Assembly (NCBI GenBank): GCA_009731375.1
Contig: BJOX01000075.1
Span: 1,069,304-1,096,408 of the forward strand
Direction: 5' to 3'
Source: Paulinella micropora
Taxonomy: Eukaryota > Cercozoa > Imbricatea > Euglyphida
Length of the DNA: 27,105 bases
Shown: in pieces, positions 25,707 to 27,105 of the stretch
Layout of the letters: each line of letters opens with the position of its first letter
Position numbering within the stretch: the stretch's first letter is position 1
Notes under the pieces: generated by a model
Databases searched by the model: none
The model's input: the letters and a program-made list of their open reading frames with translations, nothing else
Told to the model about the DNA's origin: nothing
Made by a program: the position numbers and the translations under genes

Positions 25707-25797
25707 CGATAGATCGATCGATCGATAGGTAGGTAGGTAGGTAGGCAGGTAGGTAGGTAGGTAGGTAGGTAGGTAGGTAGGTAGGTAGGTAGGTAGG

Positions 25798-25838
<41 letters not shown>

Positions 25839-25877
25839 CGATAGATAGATCGATAGATAGGCAGGTAGGTAGGTAGG

Positions 25878-25976
<99 letters not shown>

Positions 25977-26078
25977 GAGAGAGAGAGAGAGACCGTAAGA
26001 TCCTTCGTCCACGTCGGTTAGTTCTTCCATGCCCAAATGAGCACACGTGTGCGTGAAATCCTCCATAGGCTTGAAGTC

Positions 26079-26111
<33 letters not shown>

Positions 26112-26238
26112 AGAGAGAGAGAGAGAGAGAGAGATGGACAGACAGATATACAGAAAACAAGCAAGAAAGAAGTTCATCTCTTTGTACATGGGTCCTTCCA
26201 ACTCGCCCCCCCCCCTCATCTCTCTCTCTCTCTCTCTG

Positions 26239-26291
<53 letters not shown>

Positions 26292-26355
26292 TGTCTCTCT
26301 CTCTGTCTGTCTGTCTGTCTCTGTCTCTCTCTCTGTCTGTCTGTCTATCTGTCTG

Positions 26356-26402
<47 letters not shown>

Positions 26403-26408
26403 GTCTGC

Positions 26409-26462
<54 letters not shown>

Positions 26463-26792
26463 CTTCCTTTCTTGATTTATTGTACTTACTTTGGTCTTGG
26501 CCCTTCCAACCCCTCCGCCCCCCACCCCTTTCTCTCTCTGTATATATCTCTCTTCCTAACTTTCTTGACCTTTCATCTCTTCATACTTCACTTTGGTCTT
26601 GGCTCCCCCCCCCCCCCCCCCCCCCCCCCNNNNNNNNNNGGCCCATCCAACTCACCTAACCATCACAGCATGAGTTCAGACAGGCTTGCATGCAATGAAT
26701 ACATACGCACATGCAGACAGATAAACATAAGTATATATACCTTTGAAGTGCAGACCTGCCATTTGAACTAAGGTGAGTCCGCTTATTTGTCC
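6757..26792 (-). CDS. Multi-exon class II cyclic-nucleotide phosphodiesterase with MBL and two CNB domains (5' partial)
   Basis: I assembled this gene from 38 minus-strand exons. In transcript order: x1 26741-26792, x2 25994-26077, x3 25228-25281, x4 24559-24664, x5 24296-24352, x6 23976-24045, x7 22897-22980, x8 22434-22489, x9 22097-22229, x10 21733-21819, x11 21207-21254, x12 20690-20761, x13 20477-20521, x14 20073-20114, x15 19778-19822, x16 18128-18464, x17 17463-17526, x18 17204-17309, x19 15821-15901, x20 15192-15317, x21 14854-14920, x22 14585-14650, x23 14096-14232, x24 13769-13830, x25 13246-13328, x26 12970-13044, x27 12391-12511, x28 11932-11992, x29 11664-11727, x30 11109-11174, x31 10801-10873, x32 10314-10398, x33 10078-10205, x34 9263-9335, x35 8218-8271, x36 7542-7590, x37 7244-7323, x38 6757-6849. 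Every intron is GT-AG, all phases match, and the 3186 nt end in TAG. The domain order (N-module, MBL, CNB, CNB) is that of Dictyostelium GbpA/GbpB class II phosphodiesterases. Predicted role: hydrolysis of cyclic nucleotides in the cytosol. The start codon is outside the window. x19 and the AAG acceptor of x16 are the least certain boundaries. Confidence 0.88.
7379..7482 (-). repeat. Echoes of exon x37
   Basis: 7379-7404 copies the acceptor and GVFVGDT start; 7465-7482 copies MKAFLS. Both lie upstream of x37. Confidence 0.7.
7810..7826 (-). repeat. Echo of exon x36 5' end
   Basis: GTGCAG acceptor followed by GGCAAGTTCATC, matching the first four codons of x36 (GKFV). Confidence 0.55.
8083..8125 (-). 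repeat. Echo of exon x35 3' end
   Basis: Repeats EIAVLIES ([10 protein letters not shown]) downstream of x35, between TATC and CT tracts. Confidence 0.8.
8126..8205. repeat. (CT)n tract
   Basis: Near-pure plus-strand CT between x35 and its 3'-side echo. Confidence 0.9.
8310..8582. repeat. GATA/GACA microsatellites
   Basis: (GATA)n with a (GACG/GACA) block at 8346-8381, interrupted by the x35 echo. Confidence 0.85.
8453..8497 (-). repeat. Echo of exon x35 5' end
   Basis: Repeats the x35 start ([11 protein letters not shown] reading, GTGAAAAAGTTTGGAGCAAA) with TAG acceptor, upstream of x35. Confidence 0.75.
8583..8945. other. Unique-sequence island inside the x34-x35 intron
   Basis: About 360 bases free of microsatellite. 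It has two clear hairpins: 8737-8746 with 8764-8773 (GGGCTCGTTC/GAACGAGCTC) and the perfect 8816-8832 (AGACTGT-TCG-ACAGTCT). No open frame or known RNA family is recognised. Confidence 0.45.
9052..9245 (-). repeat. Echoes of exon x34 3' half (three copies)
   Basis: Copies at 9052-9078 (internally deleted), 9107-9151 and 9196-9245 repeat the x34 segment ending HARKCAQ with its donor side. Divergence grows with distance from the exon. A gap of 10 N (9246-9255) lies between the nearest copy and the true exon. Confidence 0.8.
9361..9661. repeat. 300-bp interleaved GATA/GGTA array
   Basis: Alternating blocks of (GATA)n and (GTAG)n with few interruptions. Confidence 0.9.
9662..9706 (-). repeat. 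Echo of exon x34 5' half
   Basis: On the upstream side of x34, 9662-9706 repeats the exon's first half ([10 protein letters not shown]) with a CAG acceptor and lacks the exon's 3' end. Confidence 0.75.
9919..9966 (-). repeat. Echo of exon x33 3' region
   Basis: Repeats [12 protein letters not shown] in a diverged form with an internal stop, ending in a GTAAGTAAGG donor. Confidence 0.75.
10078..11992 (-). CDS. Exons x28-x33: cyclic-nucleotide-binding domain 1
   Basis: About 159 residues (788-946). x28 links from the MBL domain. x29 gives the N-terminal helix ([14 protein letters not shown]). x30 has [13 protein letters not shown], the first beta strands. x31 has [16 protein letters not shown] followed by GKFIK. 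x32 has [19 protein letters not shown], the phosphate-binding cassette. x33 has the strand [15 protein letters not shown] and the C-terminal helices. The fold pattern is clear. In the cassette the usual ribose-binding Glu of FGE is Ala, whereas the Arg that contacts the phosphate (KRTAS) is kept. Binding may therefore be weak, altered in specificity or absent. Confidence 0.87.
10425..10585. repeat. (GTAT/GCAT)n microsatellite
   Basis: ATGT/ATGC tetramers in the x31-x32 intron, followed on the right by a G-rich homopolymer run (10710-10749) and a 10-N gap (10752-10761). Confidence 0.88.
10915..10990 (-). repeat. Echo of exon x31 5' end
   Basis: Repeats [11 protein letters not shown] as [13 protein letters not shown] with its CAG acceptor and the preceding intron (GCATGCAGACAG...). 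It is high-identity, so a recent event. It could be used as an alternative 3' splice site. Confidence 0.85.
11285..11475 (-). repeat. Three echoes of exon x30 5' end
   Basis: 11285-11306 (FSCAKDK), 11356-11400 ([13 protein letters not shown], with TAG-like acceptor) and 11440-11475 ([12 protein letters not shown]) copy the start of x30 ([12 protein letters not shown]). All lie upstream of x30 in the transcript. Confidence 0.8.
11760..11925. repeat. (ATC)n / (GTC) / (AGC) trinucleotide tract
   Basis: Trinucleotide array between x28 and x29; the ATC motif also occurs at the 5' end of the x28 echo and in x28 itself (Ile-Ile-Ile). Confidence 0.85.
12010..12235. repeat. (GTAT/GCAT)n microsatellite
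   Basis: ATGT/ATGC tetramers in the x27-x28 intron. Confidence 0.9.
12260..12303 (-). repeat. Echo of exon x28 5' end
   Basis: Copies the start of x28 (ALVG..., then AGAGCATCATCATC) and its acceptor side, followed by decay into (ATC)n. Confidence 0.75.
12391..15901 (-). CDS. Exons x19-x27: metallo-beta-lactamase / class II phosphodiesterase domain
   Basis: About 273 residues (visible residues 515-787). x19 has FVFLGEP. x20 has [17 protein letters not shown] and a hydrophobic strand ending RRGIM. x21 starts VDPPP. x22 has [11 protein letters not shown], the HxHxDH zinc motif. x23 has [16 protein letters not shown]. x24 has [15 protein letters not shown], a likely metal His. x25 has [15 protein letters not shown], with the bridging Asp in SADT. 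x26 has [12 protein letters not shown], matching the HEA motif of RNase Z-like hydrolases. x27 has [13 protein letters not shown] and KLYIVH, matching the H-S/T and final His strands. All the catalytic-fold landmarks are present, so the enzyme looks intact. Known chemistry of the family: binuclear Zn hydrolysis of a phosphodiester, here presumably cAMP or cGMP. Substrate choice cannot be read from sequence. Confidence 0.88.
12714..12935. repeat. (CATA)n microsatellite
   Basis: CATA with GATA interruptions in the x26-x27 intron. Confidence 0.9.
13111..13195 (-). repeat. Echo of exon x26 5' end and upstream intron
   Basis: 85 bases repeat 13020-13105: the x26 start (AGVLSKGRR becomes AGVLCKRRR) with CAG acceptor plus intron ACAAGATAGTAC...GGAAGACAGACACAG. 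Confidence 0.85.
13369..13760. repeat. Polypurine GAA/GGA tract
   Basis: Almost pure purine on the plus strand for about 390 bases, broken by the x24 echo at 13571-13607. The minus strand is a long pyrimidine run. The SSFFLL open frames are artefacts. Confidence 0.88.
13571..13607 (-). repeat. Echo of exon x24 3' end
   Basis: Repeats [11 protein letters not shown] as [11 protein letters not shown] with donor GGTAY, embedded in a polypurine tract like the one beside the true exon. Confidence 0.8.
13840..14095. repeat. (GTAT)n with self-complementary (GTAC)n core
   Basis: GTAT tetramers surround 13916-13970, an alternating GTAC/CTAC block that is its own reverse complement and could form a cruciform. 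Confidence 0.88.
14277..14575. repeat. GATA/GTAG microsatellite
   Basis: Array between x22 and x23, with (GGAT) blocks near 14460-14540. Confidence 0.9.
14655..14850. repeat. Degenerate ATGTAACGTC-like quasi-repeat
   Basis: Irregular ATGTA / ACGTC / ATGTC words through the x21-x22 intron; looks like an old decayed short tandem repeat. Confidence 0.55.
14999..15043 (-). repeat. Echo of exon x21 5' end
   Basis: Copies [11 protein letters not shown] with its TAG acceptor in a diverged form (TAGGTGGACGCTCCCC...). Confidence 0.8.
15375..15641. other. Assembly gap (267 N)
   Basis: Flanked by C-homopolymers on both sides. It lies in the x19-x20 intron, so no exon is demonstrably lost. Smaller gaps: 9246-9255, 10752-10761, 11071-11080, 16905-16914, 22723-22767, 24258-24267, 26630-26639. 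Confidence 0.95.
16092..16432. repeat. (ATATCT)n hexanucleotide array
   Basis: CTATAT/CTGTAT/CTAAAT variants in the x18-x19 intron. Confidence 0.88.
16629..16863 (-). repeat. Two echoes of exon x18 3' end
   Basis: 16629-16765 copies both the x18 end ([13 protein letters not shown]) and about 90 bases of the following intron found again at 17112-17203. 16801-16863 copies [11 protein letters not shown] plus GTAAAC donor. Unlike most echoes the repeated intron part is not microsatellite. Confidence 0.8.
16949..17010. repeat. Dispersed intronic repeat, copy 1
   Basis: About 60 bp (CTATCAGCGCTGCATATCCG, then GGACATAGGCATCCATTCCA, then CCCCGCC) also found at 23766-23822 with about 4 differences. 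It sits in the x18-x19 intron between GATA tracts. No function is assigned. Confidence 0.75.
17204..18464 (-). CDS. Exons x16-x18: low-complexity linker with polyserine tract
   Basis: x16 (337 nt) opens DEDGKAP, then has 77 residues that are all Ser except one Phe, then a Ser-rich tail ending [11 protein letters not shown]. x17 and x18 add S/T/P/G-rich sequence ([34 protein letters not shown]). It looks like a flexible, probably phosphorylatable spacer between the N-terminal module and the MBL domain. The x16 acceptor is placed at an AAG because this is the nearest AG that joins in phase with x15 (EEVK to DEDG). There is no other AG between the tract and the exon end, so the serine run must be exonic unless the whole piece is skipped. 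The tract is pure TCY on the transcript strand, and its length may vary among alleles. Confidence 0.72.
17376..17404 (-). repeat. Echo of exon x17 3' end
   Basis: Repeats AQSTPSKGH as DNSTPTKGH beside x18. Confidence 0.7.
17540..17915. repeat. CATA/GTAC/TATA microsatellite
   Basis: CATA, then GTAC, then TATACATA arrays around the x16 echoes. Confidence 0.85.
17729..18070 (-). repeat. Three echoes of exon x16 3' end
   Basis: Copies at 17729-17756, 17926-17973 and 18030-18070 repeat the x16 tail (SPGKKQ.LTI-like) with the donor GTATGT and the following CATA tract. The middle copy is closest ([15 protein letters not shown]). Confidence 0.8.
18582..19558 (+). mobile_element. Non-autonomous Tc1/mariner element in an intron of the phosphodiesterase gene
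   Basis: Terminal inverted repeats 18582-18723 and 19419-19558 (AGAGGTGGTTnAAAAGTTTC at the tips) are nearly identical over 140 bp and flanked by TA on both sides (18580-18581, 19559-19560). The interior contains two diverged direct repeats, 18757-18863 and 18940-19044, sharing GGACCACCCTCGGGACCAGG. Only the C-terminal part of a transposase remains. It lies antisense to the host gene, between x15 and x16, inside CATA microsatellite. Confidence 0.85.
19062..19212 (+). pseudogene. Tc1/mariner transposase C-terminal fragment
   Basis: The plus-strand frame reads [17 protein letters not shown], matching the (P)D.NPIE.VWGYM catalytic-Glu motif of Tc1/mariner DDE transposases, then a basic [12 protein letters not shown] helix. 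The first two catalytic Asp regions are missing, and the motif Pro is Ser, so it is not functional. Past about 19212 the frame loses resemblance. Confidence 0.8.
19560..20070. repeat. CATA and ATGT microsatellites
   Basis: (CATA)n, with CATTA pentamers at 19630-19690, to the left of x15 and (ATGT)n between x15 and x14. The repeat flips strand across x15. Confidence 0.88.
19778..22980 (-). CDS. Exons x7-x15: conserved N-terminal module before the MBL domain
   Basis: Nine exons encode about 204 residues (visible residues 142-345). x7 carries [20 protein letters not shown]. x8 carries [17 protein letters not shown]. x9 carries [18 protein letters not shown], then a basic strand and a terminal helix. 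x10 carries [10 protein letters not shown] and [11 protein letters not shown]. x11 carries [12 protein letters not shown], x12 [16 protein letters not shown], x13 [15 protein letters not shown]. From family recall, such a beta-rich segment precedes the MBL domain in protist proteins of this architecture; it has no enzymatic motif I can name. x14 and x15 ([17 protein letters not shown]) begin the linker. All nine exons except x8 (GAC..AG) and x9 (G..CGA) are whole-codon exons, which could permit clean skipping. Confidence 0.82.
20150..20465. repeat. Alternating (TG)n/(GA)n blocks
   Basis: Four cycles of TG then GA between x13 and x14, starting with an alternating (CG)n at 20155-20170 that is a Z-DNA candidate. 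Confidence 0.88.
20592..20633 (-). repeat. Echo of exon x12 3' end
   Basis: Repeats [11 protein letters not shown] as [12 protein letters not shown] followed by donor GTAAGA; flanked by (GTT)n. Confidence 0.8.
20821..21112. repeat. Drifting AATC-family array
   Basis: Successive blocks (CTAC), (AATC), (ATATC), (ATAATC), (AAATC), (CTAAT) merge into one another with single-base motif changes. Confidence 0.85.
21306..21673 (-). repeat. Three echoes of exon x10 (3' half plus donor)
   Basis: Copies at 21306-21360, 21471-21523 and 21621-21673 repeat the end of x10 ([11 protein letters not shown]). The first and second keep an open frame (variants [12 protein letters not shown] and [12 protein letters not shown]). 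The third has an in-frame TAA. Each copy is followed on the plus strand by a (TG)n tract, so exon piece and microsatellite were copied together. Confidence 0.85.
21820..22090. repeat. (GA)n tract, polypyrimidine for exon x10
   Basis: Plus-strand GA; on the transcript it is a CT run of about 270 bases ending at the x10 CAG acceptor. Confidence 0.9.
22315..22890. repeat. GATA, CATA, A-homopolymer and GA tracts around x7-x8
   Basis: GATA 22315-22430, CATA 22500-22588, poly-A 22644-22810 with a 45-N gap, then GA to 22893. Confidence 0.88.
23059..23286 (-). repeat. Echoes of exon x7 5' end
   Basis: 23059-23117 copies [16 protein letters not shown] with its CTAG acceptor. 23248-23286 is a more diverged copy. 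Between them a roughly 60-bp unit (GATAGCGAACTGTACGGGGC) is tandemly repeated at about 23143 and 23205 and itself resembles the interior of x7. Confidence 0.75.
23542..23582 (-). repeat. Echo of exon x6 3' end
   Basis: Repeats TQGITEESK as TQCITEESK with donor GTGAG, more consensus-like than the true donor GTCAG. Confidence 0.82.
23766..23825. repeat. Dispersed intronic repeat, copy 2
   Basis: Second copy of the 60-bp repeat at 16949-17010, in the x6-x7 intron, again directly abutting a GATA tract on its left. About 50 bases of unique sequence follow before the next GATA tract. Confidence 0.75.
23976..26792 (-). CDS. Exons x1-x6: unrecognised N-terminal charged region
   Basis: Six exons encode about 141 residues that precede the conserved module. 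x1 is mildly hydrophobic ([15 protein letters not shown]). x2 is acidic ([13 protein letters not shown]). x3 contains [11 protein letters not shown]. x4 is polar and rich in S, Q, N and K. x5 and x6 are basic, with [19 protein letters not shown] at the end of x6. No domain or signal peptide is recognised. Acceptors of x2 and x4 lie directly behind long transcript-strand (CT)n tracts at 26078-26127 and 24675-24760. Frame continuity into x7 is exact (x6 ends AGC AAG, x7 begins ATC). x1 starts in phase 0 behind a CAG acceptor, so at least one more coding exon exists to the right. Confidence 0.75.
24181..24213 (-). repeat. Echo of exon x5 3' end
   Basis: Repeats ASITEARK with donor GTTAG, next to the C-homopolymer that ends in a gap. 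Confidence 0.8.
24370..25150. repeat. CATA, GA, GATA, GTAG and A-rich arrays around x4
   Basis: CATA/ATGC 24370-24545; GA 24675-24760; GATA 24760-24810; GTAT/GTAG 24838-25005; GAAA 25010-25075; (TA) and GA to 25160. Confidence 0.85.
25153..25187 (-). repeat. Echo of exon x3 3' end
   Basis: Repeats EEAMRLSPG (here EEAMRLSPG via GAAGAAGCCATGCGC) and donor GTCCGC. Confidence 0.75.
25395..25993. repeat. 600-bp GATA/GA/GTAG field in the x2-x3 intron
   Basis: GATA, GA, then alternating GATA, GTAG and GATC blocks, running directly into the x2 donor. Confidence 0.9.
26170..26660 (-). repeat. Three-copy diverged intronic repeat, possible cryptic exon
   Basis: Segments near 26180-26213, 26487-26515 and 26592-26660 share CTTGGYCCTTCCAACTC-type sequence. 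On the minus strand the first reads [11 protein letters not shown]. x1 joins x2 in phase without it, so it is not needed for the frame. The last copy contains a gap. Confidence 0.4.
26215..26460. repeat. (CT)n/(CTGT)n array
   Basis: Plus-strand CT with CTGT interruptions in the x1-x2 intron. Confidence 0.9.
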
Positions 26793-26804
26793 CTGCAACG
26801 ATTA

Positions 26805-26835
26805 GATAGGTAGGTAGGTAGATAGATAGATAGAT

Positions 26836-26874
<39 letters not shown>

Positions 26875-26919
26875 GCCAAATTATTTGCCTCTGCAGTCAC
26901 GTGCACGCATCATAATGAA

Positions 26920-26961
<42 letters not shown>

Positions 26962-27105
26962 AGAGAAATAGAGAGAAGACAGAGAAATAGAGAGAGAGAG
27001 AGAGAAAGAGAGAGAAGAGAGAGAAAGAGAGAGAAGACAGAGAAAGAGAGAGAGAGAAAGAGAAAGAGAGAAAGAGAGAGAGAGAGGGGGGGGGGGGGGG
27101 GGGGA
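26805..27105. repeat. GATA and GA arrays to the right edge
   Basis: GATA 26805-26874, then GA 26920-27086 and a G run. No further exon is visible here apart from the x1 acceptor echo at 26878-26900. Confidence 0.88.
26878..26900 (-). repeat. Echo of exon x1 5' end
   Basis: CTGCAGAGGCAAATAA matches the x1 acceptor and first codons (TTGCAGGGACAAATAA). Confidence 0.55.

Overview
The window is eukaryotic nuclear DNA. The evidence is a spliced gene with dozens of GT-AG introns, remnants of four transposable-element classes (Ty1/copia, Tc1/mariner, hAT, a TA-flanked MITE), and introns built largely of GATA, CATA, GA/CT and GTAG microsatellites. The species cannot be told from sequence alone. The main protein has a metallo-beta-lactamase (MBL) class II phosphodiesterase domain followed by two cyclic-nucleotide-binding (CNB) domains. 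That layout is known from Dictyostelium GbpA/PdeD and GbpB/PdeE, so a protist is the best guess. No bacterial-style operon, tRNA, rRNA or CRISPR array is visible.

Layout. Positions 1-6404 are a transposon graveyard. There is a probable hAT end at 110, a decayed minus-strand Ty1/copia gag-protease-integrase (263-5004), a 259-bp TA-flanked MITE (5605-5863), and a plus-strand copia 3' LTR with its polypurine tract (6197-6404). Positions 6757-26792 hold one minus-strand gene that I could reconstruct exon by exon. It has 38 coding exons (x1 at 26741-26792 to x38 at 6757-6849) totalling 3186 nt. Splice phase is preserved at all 37 junctions and the frame ends in a TAG stop, giving 1061 visible residues. 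The N-terminus lies beyond the right edge. A Tc1/mariner fragment (18582-19558) sits antisense in one intron.

The protein, N to C: an unrecognised charged region (x1-x6); a conserved N-terminal module (x7-x15); a low-complexity linker with a 77-residue almost pure serine tract encoded by a GAA/GAG repeat (x16-x18); an MBL domain of the RNase Z/class II phosphodiesterase kind, with HxHxDH and four further metal or active-site motifs each on a different exon (x19-x27); CNB domain 1 (x28-x33); and CNB domain 2 ending at the stop (x34-x38). The likely role is a cyclic-nucleotide phosphodiesterase with regulatory CNB domains, but both phosphate-binding cassettes lack key residues.

The most unusual feature is that at least 21 of the 38 exons have partial, diverged copies ('echoes') in the adjacent intron, about 34 in all. 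Echoes on the transcript-downstream side carry the exon's 3' end plus a 5' splice site. Echoes on the upstream side carry the exon's 5' end plus a 3' splice site. This fits repeated local tandem duplication with one breakpoint in the exon and the other in intronic microsatellite DNA. About a third of the donors read GTC instead of GTR, an unusually loose 5' splice site. Most long open frames in the microsatellites (YLSI, CMYV, HTYI, SLSL repeats) are artefacts.
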